Shown one piece after another: positions 14,411-21,417 of a stretch of 21,417 nt of DNA. Within the stretch, counting starts at the first letter, position 1, and every line of letters starts with the position of its first letter. Below the pieces are notes generated by a model. The model searched no databases, was not told the origin of the DNA, and saw only the letters and a program-made list of their open reading frames with translations. The stretch is from Cardiobacterium sp963553325. Lineage in GTDB: Bacteria > Pseudomonadota > Gammaproteobacteria > Cardiobacteriales > Cardiobacteriaceae. The position numbers were made by a program, and so were the translations under genes. The stretch lies in assembly GCA_963553325.1 (NCBI GenBank), contig CAUVOF010000028.1:1-21417 (forward strand), given 5' to 3'.

Positions 14411-14464
14411 GCGCGCCTTCTCGCCGCAAGGCAGAGGACGGGCGGATAGTCCGTTATCAACCTT

Positions 14465-14540
14465 TGGGGTGTCGCCAAGTGGTTAAGGCACCGGGTTTTG
14501 ATCCCGGCATTCGTAGGTTCGAATCCTTCCACCCCAGCCA
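14465..14540 (+). tRNA. tRNA-Gln, anticodon TTG
   Basis: A complete cloverleaf. The acceptor stem TGGGGTG pairs with CACCCCA (14530-14536). The D stem GCC/GGC closes at 14474-14476 and 14487-14489. The anticodon stem CCGGG/CCCGG encloses a 7-nt loop with TTG at 14498-14500. The T-arm contains GGTTCGAATCC. G is the discriminator, and CCA is encoded at 14538-14540. The tRNA lies between lolB and prs, where pseudomonads also carry a tRNA-Gln. Confidence 0.98.
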
Positions 14541-14569
14541 TCTTTTTCTACCCAAAACCAAGGTGAAAC

Positions 14570-15523
14570 GTGTCCAGAGGCAGTATGACCGTGTTCACGG
14601 GTAATGCGAATCCGCAACTTGCCCGTCAGATTGTCCAGCATCTCGGCTTGCCGCTTGGCAACGCTATCGTGGATAAATTTTCTGATGGCGAGATACGGGT
14701 AGAACTACAAGAAAACGTCCGTGGTAAGGATGTTTTTGTTATTCAGCCGACCAGTCATCCTACCAACGACAGCATCATGGAATTGCTGATATTGAGTGAT
14801 GCCCTGCGTCGTGCTTCTGCCAACCGCATCACCGCTGTTATCCCCTACTTTGGCTACTCTCGTCAGGATCGTCGTCCGCGCTCTGCCCGCGTACCGATTT
14901 CCGCCAAAGTGGTTGCCAACATGATTGCTGGTGTCGGTATTGACCGCGTTTTGACGCTGGACTTGCACGCCGACCAAATACAGGGATTTTTCGATTTCCC
15001 GGTGGACAACATTTACGCCACGCCAATCATCCTGAATGACTTGCTGGCACAAGATTTCAAAAACCCGGTAGTGGTATCGCCGGACGTTGGTGGAGTATTG
15101 CGCGCCCGCGCCACCGCCAAACAAATAGATGCCAAACTGGCGATTATCGACAAACGTCGTCCGCGCCCGAACGAATCAGAAATCATGAACATCATCGGCG
15201 ACAGCATCGAAGGATGCGACTGCATTATCGTCGATGACATGGTCGATACCGCGGGAACGCTAGCCAACGCGGCGACCGCACTGAAAGAGCGCAAGGCGCG
15301 CAGCGTAACCGCCTACTGCACGCACGCCATCCTGTCCGGCAACGCGATTGAGAACATCGAAAAATCCGGCATGGATCAGCTGATTGTGACCGACTCGGTC
15401 GCCCTGCGTGAAGCGGCGAAAGCCTGCAAAAAAATCCGCGTGCTTTCCATTGCTGGTCTCGTTGCCGAAAGCATCCGCCGCATCCACGTGGAAGAATCCA
15501 TATCCTCGCTATTCGTCAACTAA
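14570..15523 (+). CDS. prs: Ribose-phosphate pyrophosphokinase (PRPP synthetase)
   Basis: A 317-aa cytoplasmic class I enzyme that makes PRPP from ribose-5-phosphate and ATP for nucleotide, His and Trp synthesis. Recognisable features are FTGNANPQLA at the N-terminus, FSDGEIRVEL and VFVIQPTSHPTNDSIMELL. The ATP-site loop is PYFGYSRQDRRPRSARVPIS. The metal and flexible-loop region LDLHADQIQGFFDFPVDN and the PRPP-binding motif IIVDDMVDTAGT follow. The start is GTG at 14570, preceded by AAGGTG with 4 nt spacing; an internal ATG at 14585 has no such site. There is no separate promoter between the tRNA (30 nt upstream) and the start, so it is probably co-transcribed with the tRNA. Confidence 0.98.
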   Translation: MSRGSMTVFTGNANPQLARQIVQHLGLPLGNAIVDKFSDGEIRVELQENVRGKDVFVIQPTSHPTNDSIMELLILSDALRRASANRITAVIPYFGYSRQDRRPRSARVPISAKVVANMIAGVGIDRVLTLDLHADQIQGFFDFPVDNIYATPIILNDLLAQDFKNPVVVSPDVGGVLRARATAKQIDAKLAIIDKRRPRPNESEIMNIIGDSIEGCDCIIVDDMVDTAGTLANAATALKERKARSVTAYCTHAILSGNAIENIEKSGMDQLIVTDSVALREAAKACKKIRVLSIAGLVAESIRRIHVEESISSLFVN

Positions 15524-15545
15524 CGACGAACCGCGAACAACCCCA

Positions 15546-15574
15546 AAGAGCGCTGGTCGCAAGCGCTCTTTTTT
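15546..15574 (+). terminator. Terminator-like hairpin between prs and rplY
   Basis: A 9-bp stem AAGAGCGCT / AGCGCTCTT with a 7-nt loop is followed by four further T residues. It lies 22 nt after the prs stop and only 18 nt before the rplY start. There is no room for a promoter between it and rplY, so it must be leaky or conditional, or rplY must be transcribed from within prs. Confidence 0.8.
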
Positions 15575-15592
15575 ATCTTTACGGAGAAACCT

Positions 15593-16219
15593 ATGAGTGA
15601 ATATGCATACACCCTGAGCGCTACCGTTCGCCAGGACAGCGGGAAAGGTGCGAGCCGCCGCCTGCGTCGTCAAGGCCTGGTACCAGCCATCGTTTACGGT
15701 GGCGATAGCGCCCCGCTGGCCATCGCCGTCAAACAGGACGACCTGGTCAAATTCGGCCGCTTTAACAGCTTCTACTCGCAAATCATCTGCCTGCAAGTCG
15801 AAGGACAAAGCGACGTGGAAGTCATTGTCCGCGACGTACAGCGCCACCTCTACAAACCGCTCTACCAACACATGGACTTCCAGCGCGTTGTTCGTGGGCA
15901 AGAGCTGCAAGCAACCGTCAGCCTGCACTTCATCAACGAAGACACCAGCGTTGGCGGCAAAGCCGGCGGTCTGATTGAGCACCATCTTAACAGCGTGGAA
16001 ATTGTCTGCCGTCCGCGCCACCTGCCGGAGAGCATCGAAGTCGATATGGCAGAAGTTGCCATTGGCGACGTTATCCACCTGCGCGATCTGAAACTGCCGG
16101 AAGGCGTACGCCTGCTGCACGACGACGAACGCGCCGATGCGGTTGTCGCGCAAATCACCCACCCGCGTGGTGCTGCTGAAGAAGCTGCAGAGAGCGAAGG
16201 CGACGACAGCGCCAAGTAA
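15593..16219 (+). CDS. rplY: Large ribosomal subunit protein bL25, long CTC form
   Basis: A 208-aa 5S-rRNA-binding ribosomal protein. The N-terminal L25 domain (about 1-95) has the pattern GKGASRRLRRQGLVPAIVYG and ends in HMDFQRV. A C-terminal TL5/CTC domain (about 96-190) contains LNSVEIVCRPRHLPESIEVD. An acidic Ala/Glu/Asp tail follows (AAEEAAESEGDDSAK). E. coli bL25 has only the first domain (94 aa); the long form is usual in Pseudomonas, Thermus and Bacillus (as Ctc). A GGAG Shine-Dalgarno precedes ATG at 15593. It is the first gene of a tight rplY-pth-ychF run. Confidence 0.97.
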   Translation: MSEYAYTLSATVRQDSGKGASRRLRRQGLVPAIVYGGDSAPLAIAVKQDDLVKFGRFNSFYSQIICLQVEGQSDVEVIVRDVQRHLYKPLYQHMDFQRVVRGQELQATVSLHFINEDTSVGGKAGGLIEHHLNSVEIVCRPRHLPESIEVDMAEVAIGDVIHLRDLKLPEGVRLLHDDERADAVVAQITHPRGAAEEAAESEGDDSAK

Positions 16220-16225
16220 GCGTGG

Positions 16226-16798
16226 ATGATTAAACTGATTGTTGGCCTCGGCAACCCCGGCGCCCGCTACCAAAAAACCCGCCACAACGCGGGTTTTTGG
16301 CTATTGGATCAACTGGCTGCCAGCGAGGGCGGACGCCTCGTCGAAGAAAAAAAATTTCAGGGCGAATACGGCAAAATCGCCCTCGCCCACCAGCCGCTAC
16401 ACCTGCTCAAACCGCTCACCTTTATGAACGCCAGCGGTCGCGCGGTGAGCGCAGTCGCGCGCTTCTACGACCTCGCGCCGGAAGAAATCCTCGTCGTCCA
16501 CGACGAACTCGACCTACCGGAAGGTAGCGCCAAACTAAAACTTTCCGGCGGCCACGGCGGTCACAACGGCCTGCGCGACATCATTGCCGCCCTCGATAGC
16601 AAAGACTTCTACCGTCTGCGCCTCGGCATCAACCATCCGGGCGAGCGCAACCAGGTCGTCGATTACGTCCTTCATCCGCCCGGCAAAGCCGAGCAAGAAA
16701 AAATCGACGACGCCATCGCACGCAGCCTCGCCGTGCTACCAATCCTGTTGCGCGAGGGCGCGGAAAAAGCGATGCACCGCCTGCATGGCAGCGGCTGA
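16226..16798 (+). CDS. pth: Peptidyl-tRNA hydrolase
   Basis: A 190-aa enzyme that recycles peptidyl-tRNA dropped from ribosomes by cleaving the ester bond. The catalytic and binding residues are in the expected places: Asn10 (VGLGNPG), the general base His20 (TRHNAGF), Asn68 (TFMNASG) and Asp93 (VVHDELDLP). The signature GGHGGHNGLRDI and the C-terminal lid helix follow. The gene starts 6 nt after the rplY stop and is therefore translated from the same message. The rplY-pth-ychF order is conserved in many Proteobacteria. Confidence 0.99.
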   Translation: MIKLIVGLGNPGARYQKTRHNAGFWLLDQLAASEGGRLVEEKKFQGEYGKIALAHQPLHLLKPLTFMNASGRAVSAVARFYDLAPEEILVVHDELDLPEGSAKLKLSGGHGGHNGLRDIIAALDSKDFYRLRLGINHPGERNQVVDYVLHPPGKAEQEKIDDAIARSLAVLPILLREGAEKAMHRLHGSG

Positions 16799-16836
16799 AA
16801 CACACCGTTTCATGCGAAACCAAAGAGAAACATACT

Positions 16837-17931
16837 ATGGGATTTAACTGTGGCATCGTCGGCCTGCCGAACGTCGGCAAATCGACACTTTTCAATGCCT
16901 TGACCAACGCCGGGATAGACGCGAAAAACTTTCCCTTCTGCACCATCGAACCCAACACCGGCATCGTTTACATGCCTGACCCGCGCCTGGACGCGCTCGC
17001 CGCCATCGTCAAACCGGAGCGGGTGCTACCAACGACGATGGAATTTGTCGATATCGCCGGACTCGTCGCGGGCGCATCCAAAGGCGAAGGCCTGGGCAAC
17101 CAGTTCCTTGCCAACATCCGCGAAACCGACGCCATCGCCCAGGTGGTGCGCTGCTTTGATAACGACGACGTCGTCCACGTCGCGGGCAAAATTGACCCGC
17201 TCGCCGACATCCAGGTCATCGAAAGCGAGCTGATTCTCGCCGACATGGCCTCATTAGAAAAAACACAACAGCGCCTCGTGCGCGTCGCCAAAGGCGGCGA
17301 CAAAGACGCCAAACTGAAACTGGACATCATCGCCCGCCTTGCGCCGCATCTGGAAGACGGCAACCTCGCCCGTACCCTGCCGATGAGCGACGAAGAGCGC
17401 AAAGCACTGCGCGAACTCTTCCTGCTGACAATGAAACCAATGATGTACGTCGCCAACGTTGACGAAGCACACATCGACGGTGACAACGCCTACGTACAGC
17501 AAGTACGCGACAAGGCGGCACAAGCCGATGCCGTCGTCGTCACCGTCTGCGCGGCAATAGAAGCCGAACTGTCGCAACTCGCCCCGGAAGAGCAGGGCGA
17601 ACTGCTCGCCAGCTACGGCCTCAGCGAGCCGGGACTGAATCGCGTCATCCGTGCCGGTTACCAACTACTCGGCCTCGGCACCTACTTCACCGCCGGCGTT
17701 AAAGAAGTGCGCGCCTGGACGATGCCGGAAAACGCTACTGCGCCGCAGGCCGCCGGCGTCATCCACACCGATTTCGAACGCGGCTTCATCCGCGCCGAAG
17801 TCATCGCCTACGACGATTTCATCCGCTATCATGGCGAAGCGGGCGCGAAAGAAGCGGGCAAATGGCGCCTCGAAGGCAAGGACTACCGCGTTCAGGAAGG
17901 CGACGTCATCCATTTCCGCTTCAACGTCTAA
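16837..17931 (+). CDS. ychF: Redox-sensitive, ribosome-binding ATPase YchF (Obg-like)
   Basis: A 364-aa P-loop NTPase of the Obg/YchF group. The G1 loop is GLPNVGKS (residues 9-16), G3 is DIAGLVAGASKGEGLGN, and the base-specificity motif is NVDE (in YVANVDEAHID). NVDE replaces NKxD and explains the preference of this family for ATP. A coiled-coil helical insertion (ESELILADMASLEKTQQRL) and a C-terminal TGS domain (EVRAWTMPENATAPQAAG, then the ending VIHFRFNV) complete the protein. Length and ending match E. coli YchF (363 aa). It binds ribosomes and is linked to translation and oxidative-stress control. It starts 38 nt after pth, with an AAAGAGA Shine-Dalgarno. Confidence 0.99.
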   Translation: MGFNCGIVGLPNVGKSTLFNALTNAGIDAKNFPFCTIEPNTGIVYMPDPRLDALAAIVKPERVLPTTMEFVDIAGLVAGASKGEGLGNQFLANIRETDAIAQVVRCFDNDDVVHVAGKIDPLADIQVIESELILADMASLEKTQQRLVRVAKGGDKDAKLKLDIIARLAPHLEDGNLARTLPMSDEERKALRELFLLTMKPMMYVANVDEAHIDGDNAYVQQVRDKAAQADAVVVTVCAAIEAELSQLAPEEQGELLASYGLSEPGLNRVIRAGYQLLGLGTYFTAGVKEVRAWTMPENATAPQAAGVIHTDFERGFIRAEVIAYDDFIRYHGEAGAKEAGKWRLEGKDYRVQEGDVIHFRFNV

Positions 17932-17967
17932 CCCCCACCCCATTACCATTTCACATAGGAGCAACCC

Positions 17968-18537
17968 ATGGCGAACTACTCAACCAACGAATTCAAGGCC
18001 GGCCTGAAAATCATGCTGGACGGCGACCCCTACAACATCGTCGAAAACGAATTCGTCAAACCCGGCAAAGGACAAGCCTTCAACCGCGTCAAAGTGCGCA
18101 ACCTGAAAACCGGCCGCGTTATCGAGCGTACCTTCAAATCCGGCGACAGCGTCGAAGCCGCCGACGTGCACGAAACCGAAATGCAGTACCTCTACAAAGA
18201 CGAAAACAGCTGGCACTTCATGCACCCGGAAACCTTCGAACAACTGCAAGCGGACAAAGCCGCCGTCGCCGACGCCGACAAATGGATGCTGGAACAGGCA
18301 CTATGCACCGTCGTCCTCTGGAACGGCAACATCATCAGCGTCACCGCGCCGAACTTCGTCGAACTCAAAGTCGTCGATACCGACCCCGGCCTGCGCGGCG
18401 ATACCTCCGGCGGTGGCGGCAAACCGGCAACACTGGAAACCGGCGCGGTCGTGCGTGTGCCGCTCTTCATGAACATCGGCGACGTCATCCGCGTTGATAC
18501 CCGCAGCGGCGAATACCTCGGACGCGCCAAAGAATAA
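17968..18537 (+). CDS. efp: Translation elongation factor P
   Basis: A 189-aa factor that rescues ribosomes stalled at polyproline. It has three beta-barrel domains: the KOW-like N-domain with FVKPGKGQAFNRVK, then two OB-fold domains ending GEYLGRAKE. The modified tip residue is Lys34 in KPGKG. In gammaproteobacteria this Lys is usually beta-lysylated by EpmA/EpmB, which are not in this window. An AGGAG Shine-Dalgarno precedes ATG. It lies 36 nt after ychF and may have its own promoter, but none is clear. Confidence 0.99.
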   Translation: MANYSTNEFKAGLKIMLDGDPYNIVENEFVKPGKGQAFNRVKVRNLKTGRVIERTFKSGDSVEAADVHETEMQYLYKDENSWHFMHPETFEQLQADKAAVADADKWMLEQALCTVVLWNGNIISVTAPNFVELKVVDTDPGLRGDTSGGGGKPATLETGAVVRVPLFMNIGDVIRVDTRSGEYLGRAKE

Positions 18538-18557
18538 CCCGCTACCGGGAGAGAACC

Positions 18558-19178
18558 ATGTACAAACGTAGCCTCGCCCTGCTCGCCCCCGCTGCCATCG
18601 TTTCCTGCGTTACCGTCAACATCTACTTCCCGGCGGCCGCCGTGGAAAAAGCGGCGGACCAAATCATCCTCGACGTCTGGCACAAACAAAACGACGACGG
18701 CAAAACTGATAGCGCCGCGCCGCTGCCATCAAGCAGCAAGGCGAAAAAAGACGAACAGAGCGCGCTTGACCCGCGCCGCTTGGTCGTCGCAGCCCTCAGT
18801 GCTATCAGTGGCGAGGCGCACGCACAAAACGTGGACTTCAACGCCTCTTCCCCGCAAATCGAACAAATCAAGGCGCGCATGGCGAGCCGCTTTAGCGAGC
18901 TGCGCCCCTTCCTTGACAGCGGCGCCGTCGGTCTTACCGCCGACGGCCTCGTCGCCGTGCATGACGCCAATGCGGCGAGCCTTGCCGACCGTGCGCGCAT
19001 GAACCAACTGGTCAGCGCCGAAAACAAAGACCGCAAAGCGCTCTACCAAGCCATCGCGGACGCCAACAACCAACCCGGCTGGGCAGGACAAATCCAGAAA
19101 ACCTTTGCCGAACGCTGGATTAGCCAGGCACAAAGCGGCTGGTGGTACCAAAGCGGCGGCGCTTGGAAGAAAAAATAA
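18558..19178 (+). CDS. DUF1318 (YdbL-like) lipoprotein
   Basis: A 206-aa precursor with a short signal peptide and lipobox AIVSC, lipidated Cys at residue 17. The stretch VTVNIYFPAAAVEKAADQII follows directly and is typical of DUF1318 lipoproteins. A Ser/Lys-rich linker (about 45-75) comes next. The C-terminal half looks like E. coli YdbL: GLTADGLVAVHDANA, LVSAENKDRKALYQAIADAN, then SGWWYQSGGAWKKK. In E. coli ydbL sits with ynbE and ydbH, an AsmA-like system tied to envelope lipid homeostasis. A similar role here is only inference, and ydbH is not in the window. Its Shine-Dalgarno is GGGAG. It starts 20 nt after efp and is probably co-transcribed. Confidence 0.8.
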   Translation: MYKRSLALLAPAAIVSCVTVNIYFPAAAVEKAADQIILDVWHKQNDDGKTDSAAPLPSSSKAKKDEQSALDPRRLVVAALSAISGEAHAQNVDFNASSPQIEQIKARMASRFSELRPFLDSGAVGLTADGLVAVHDANAASLADRARMNQLVSAENKDRKALYQAIADANNQPGWAGQIQKTFAERWISQAQSGWWYQSGGAWKKK

Positions 19179-19190
19179 CCGCCTCACCGC

Positions 19191-19228
19191 GTAGGTTGAG
19201 TTAGCGTGCAGCGCGTAACCCAACAACC
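19191..19228. repeat. Imperfect palindromic intergenic element (REP-like)
   Basis: GTAGGTTGAGTTAGCG is followed after a few bases by its imperfect inverse, GCGTAACCCAACAACC, in the 87-bp gap between the DUF1318 and DUF1176 genes. Elements with a GTTGGGTTA...TAACCCAAC core are common intergenic repeats in many bacterial genomes. No T-run follows, so it is not a simple terminator. Only one copy is in the window. Confidence 0.5.
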
Positions 19229-19265
19229 TTCCCACGACATCCATTCGCCCTAAAAAAGGAACACC

Positions 19266-20390
19266 ATGAAACAAAAAAAACTCGCCCTCCTCCTCGCCGC
19301 GCCCGTTACCGCCCTTGCGCTGGACGGCATCGACTTCGAACACGGCGACTGGCAAATCGTCTGCGACAACAGCGGCACCTGCCGCGCCGCCGGCTACCAA
19401 AGCGACGAAGGCGACGACCCGCCCGTTTCCGTCCAATTTACCCGCAAAGCAGGCGAAAACGAAGCCGTACAAGGCGCCATCAGCCTCCTCGACGCCAGCG
19501 CCGAAAGCGCCCCAGCACAAGTAGAAATGCACATAGACGGCAAAAAAATCGCCAACATCACCCTGCAAGACGATGGCAGCGCCAACCTCGACCCGGCACA
19601 AACCGAGGCGCTGCTCGCCGCCGTACAGAAAAAAGACAGCAGCATCACCTTCCGCGAAAACGCGAAAAAACCAGAGTGGCGGCTCTCCACCGTTGGCGCC
19701 AACGCCGTCCTGCTGAAAATGGACGACTTCCAGGAGCGCGTGGATACCGCCTCCGCCCTCATCAAACGCGGCAACAACGAAAACGCCGTACTCGCCCCCG
19801 CCGCGCTGCCCGTTATCAAAGCCGTCACCCCACCGCAAGATGCCCCGCGCGAACTGAAAAAAAACGATGCCGACTTTGCAACCATGAAAAAACTGCTCGC
19901 CGCGCACTACATCAGCGAAGACGAATACTTCAACCTCAGCGAAAAAGACGACCACCACGACCGTTGCCCGCGCGATGCAGAGCGCGGCATCGACAGCGAA
20001 TACGCCGTCATCACCCTCTACCCGCTGGACGAAGCGCACTACCTGAGCGAAAGCCCCTGCTGGTTTTCCGCCTACAACGTCGTAGGCAACCTCTACACCC
20101 TCGTCAGCCGCGACCTGAAAACCATCGAAAAAACCTACGACAACCGCCTAAACAGCTATGACGAAAAAACCGGCATCCTACAAAAATCCCGTGGAATTGG
20201 CGACTGCTGGAGTATCATGACCTACCAATGGGACGGCAAAGACTTCGTCAAAAGCTATTTCGAACCCGACAGCCTGTGCAAAGGCTTCGCCGGCGGCGCC
20301 TGGGAACTGCCGCAATACCTCACCACCATCGAAAGCGAAAAAGGCACAATACGCAGCGATGCGCTCCTGAAAACAGGCGGGAGCGAATAA
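19266..20390 (+). CDS. DUF1176 exported protein
   Basis: A 374-aa protein with a Sec signal peptide (KQKKLALLLAAPVTALA, cleavage after about residue 18). The mature protein starts with GIDFEHGDWQIVCDNSGTC, the DUF1176 hallmark in which F..W.v.CDN..C opens the domain (Cys33 and Cys39). Further pairs of Cys (DRCPRD, ESPCWFSA, GDCWS and DSLCKG) suggest periplasmic disulfides. Other typical pieces are WRLSTVGANAVLLKMDD and the ending GGAWELPQYLTT. The function of the family is unknown. An AAGGA Shine-Dalgarno lies close before ATG. A REP-like element separates it from the DUF1318 gene. Confidence 0.88.
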   Translation: MKQKKLALLLAAPVTALALDGIDFEHGDWQIVCDNSGTCRAAGYQSDEGDDPPVSVQFTRKAGENEAVQGAISLLDASAESAPAQVEMHIDGKKIANITLQDDGSANLDPAQTEALLAAVQKKDSSITFRENAKKPEWRLSTVGANAVLLKMDDFQERVDTASALIKRGNNENAVLAPAALPVIKAVTPPQDAPRELKKNDADFATMKKLLAAHYISEDEYFNLSEKDDHHDRCPRDAERGIDSEYAVITLYPLDEAHYLSESPCWFSAYNVVGNLYTLVSRDLKTIEKTYDNRLNSYDEKTGILQKSRGIGDCWSIMTYQWDGKDFVKSYFEPDSLCKGFAGGAWELPQYLTTIESEKGTIRSDALLKTGGSE

Positions 20391-20420
20391 CCCTCCGGGT
20401 GTGTTTACAAATCGCCCACC

Positions 20421-20441
20421 CTCCCCTGCGAAGCGGGGGAG
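20421..20441. repeat. GC-rich hairpin in repeat-like spacer
   Basis: CTCCCCTGC and GCGGGGGAG pair over 9 bp (one T-G) around a GAA triloop. More G-rich sequence follows (TCGGGGAGAG, TTGGGG) that could pair alternatively. No T-run follows. The 259-bp spacer 20391-20649 holds this hairpin, the second 37-bp palindrome and no convincing gene. Short open frames there have repeat-like composition. Confidence 0.5.
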
Positions 20442-20581
20442 TCGGGGAGAGTTGGGGTAACATTCACGCATGGACGCCTGCTTTCTCCACCGTTAATACC
20501 TTCACGCCAGTAGCGTACAGAGCCGGATTGCAGGCGTAGCAAACCATGACTGAAACACGCCCGTCCGCATCCGCCACCTCC

Positions 20582-20618
20582 ATTTACATACACGAACCCC
20601 GCTACCCTGTATGTAAAT
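20582..20618 (+). repeat. 37-bp palindromic dispersed repeat, copy 2
   Basis: The arms ATTTACATAC (20582-20591) and GTATGTAAAT (20609-20618) flank the 17-nt centre ACGAACCCCGCTACCCT. The same element lies at 9647-9683 on the other strand with centre ACGAAACCCGCTACTGC. It sits 31 nt upstream of the exonuclease start. Confidence 0.85.
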
Positions 20619-20649
20619 CGCCCCGCATAACAAACCCAAAACCACCACC

Positions 20650-21417
20650 ATGATTCATAACGTTCTCATCTTCGACATCGAAACCGTCGCCGACGTCGCC
20701 GCCTACCGCCTGCTCAACCACCCGGCGCAAGAACTGGACGACGCCACCCTCTACCGTATGATGTGCAGCGAGCGCCTTGCCGAAACGGGCAGCACCTTCA
20801 TGCGTCACCACCTGCACAAAATCGTCGCCATTTCGGTCGCCATGAAAACCGCGCAGGGGCTGAAAATCTGGTCGCTCGGCGATGAGACGAGCAGCGAATA
20901 TGAAATCGTGCAGCGCTTCTTCCAGGGCATCGACAAATACGCGCCGACCTTGGTCAGCTGGAACGGCAGCGGTTTCGACTTGCCGGTGTTGCACTACCGC
21001 GCCCTCTTCCACGGCATCAACGCGCAGCGCTACTTTGAAGTGGATGACAAAGACTACAAATACAACAACTACCAAAACCGCTACCACTGGCGGCACATTG
21101 ACCTGATGGACGTCCTCTCCGGCTACCAGGCGCGCACCGTGGCGAGCCTGGATGACGTCGCCAAACTCTGCGGCTTCCCCGGCAAACTGGCGATGGACGG
21201 CAGCGCCGTACAAGAGCGCTACGCAAACGGCGACCTCAAAGGCATCCGCGATTACTGCGAAACCGACGTGCTGAACACCTACCTCGTTTACCTGCGTTTC
21301 GAGCTGATGCGCGGCAACCTCAACCCGGCGAGCTACCAGCAGTGCATTGATGAAGCGATGAACTTCCTGCAAGACCAGGAAAGCGAACACTGGCAGGAAT
21401 TCCTGCAAGCCTGGGCG
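20650..21417 (+). CDS. PolB-like 3'-5' exonuclease, 3' end missing
   Basis: The frame is open from ATG at 20650 to the right edge (256 codons, no stop), so the gene continues outside the window. It matches the predicted 3'-5' exonuclease family related to the exonuclease domain of DNA polymerase B. The DEDD acidic residues are visible: D9 and E11 in LIFDIETVAD (Exo I), D110 in SWNGSGFDLPVL (Exo II), and Y202/D206 in DYCETDVLNTYL (Exo III, the DEDDy form). H150-D151 in WRHIDLMDVLSG is also family-typical. No polymerase domain is seen. A DNA or RNA trimming role is likely, but the natural substrate is unknown. No Shine-Dalgarno precedes the ATG (CCAAAACCACCACC), so initiation is either weak or at an unusual site. 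Confidence 0.9.
   Translation, partial: MIHNVLIFDIETVADVAAYRLLNHPAQELDDATLYRMMCSERLAETGSTFMRHHLHKIVAISVAMKTAQGLKIWSLGDETSSEYEIVQRFFQGIDKYAPTLVSWNGSGFDLPVLHYRALFHGINAQRYFEVDDKDYKYNNYQNRYHWRHIDLMDVLSGYQARTVASLDDVAKLCGFPGKLAMDGSAVQERYANGDLKGIRDYCETDVLNTYLVYLRFELMRGNLNPASYQQCIDEAMNFLQDQESEHWQEFLQAWA

Noticed and set aside
18729..20039. 436-codon open frame on the minus strand opposite the DUF1318 and DUF1176 genes
   Set aside because: Its translation is rich in V, F, A and G with no motif or start signal, as expected of the antisense of GC-rich genes. Both plus-strand genes have clear families, signal peptides and Shine-Dalgarno sites.
20405..20593. 62-codon minus-strand open frame in the spacer before the exonuclease
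   Set aside because: It consists of the hairpin repeats and has no Shine-Dalgarno or recognisable protein features.
20602..21408. 268-codon open frame on the minus strand opposite the exonuclease
   Set aside because: The plus strand carries all DEDD motifs in an uninterrupted frame; the antisense frame is V/A/F-rich and featureless.
1..21417. CRISPR arrays, prophage, IS elements, toxin-antitoxin or defence cassettes, and a Neisseria-type uptake sequence (GCCGTCTGAA)
   Set aside because: Read by eye on both strands, no repeat-spacer pattern, transposase, integrase or small paired genes were seen, and no copy of that uptake sequence was noticed. A computed k-mer count could still reveal a weaker repeated word.

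Overview
The window is a GC-rich, gene-dense piece of a gammaproteobacterial chromosome, made up almost entirely of housekeeping genes. The gene order TPR protein / lolB / tRNA-Gln / prs / rplY / pth / ychF, divergent from hemA-prfA, matches the order known from Pseudomonas and relatives. The GC content and the reduced gene set would fit a Cardiobacteriaceae member such as Cardiobacterium. That genus assignment is an inference from memory and was not tested by a search.

Layout. (1) 1-1957, minus strand: the first codons of infC (apparent AUA start) and thrS. The thrS leader holds a hairpin whose loop looks like the anticodon loop of tRNA-Thr(GGU). (2) 2052-4140: a SIS-domain amino-sugar-phosphate deaminase/isomerase (NagB-II type, minus) divergent from a DeoR-family regulator (plus). 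Phased A-tract repeats lie between their two promoters. (3) 4214-5437, minus: a DUF945 (YdgA-like) membrane-anchored protein. (4) 5569-12044, minus: hemA, prfA, a small membrane-anchored protein of unknown function, and a large SNF2 ATPase with two SWIM zinc fingers. (5) 12103-14353, plus: an exported TPR protein overlapping lolB. (6) 14383-17931, plus: a strong promoter, tRNA-Gln(UUG), prs, a terminator-like hairpin, then rplY, pth and ychF. ispE, which normally sits between lolB and prs, is absent here. (7) 17968-20390, plus: efp, a DUF1318 lipoprotein and a DUF1176 exported protein. (8) 20391-21417: a repeat-rich spacer followed by a partial PolB-like 3'-5' exonuclease.

How it works together. 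Most genes serve translation (thrS, infC, prfA, efp, rplY, pth, ychF, tRNA-Gln), tRNA-dependent haem synthesis (hemA) and nucleotide supply (prs). The rest serve envelope biogenesis (lolB, the TPR protein, DUF945, DUF1318 and DUF1176 proteins). The nagB-II/deoR pair looks like a small self-contained amino-sugar switch.

I see no phage, insertion sequence, CRISPR array, toxin-antitoxin pair or defence island, and no clearly new multi-gene system. The most interesting signals are non-coding: the tRNA-Thr-like hairpin before thrS, the AUA start of infC, the phased A-tract operator region, and a 37-bp palindromic repeat present twice in opposite orientation (9647-9683 and 20582-20618).
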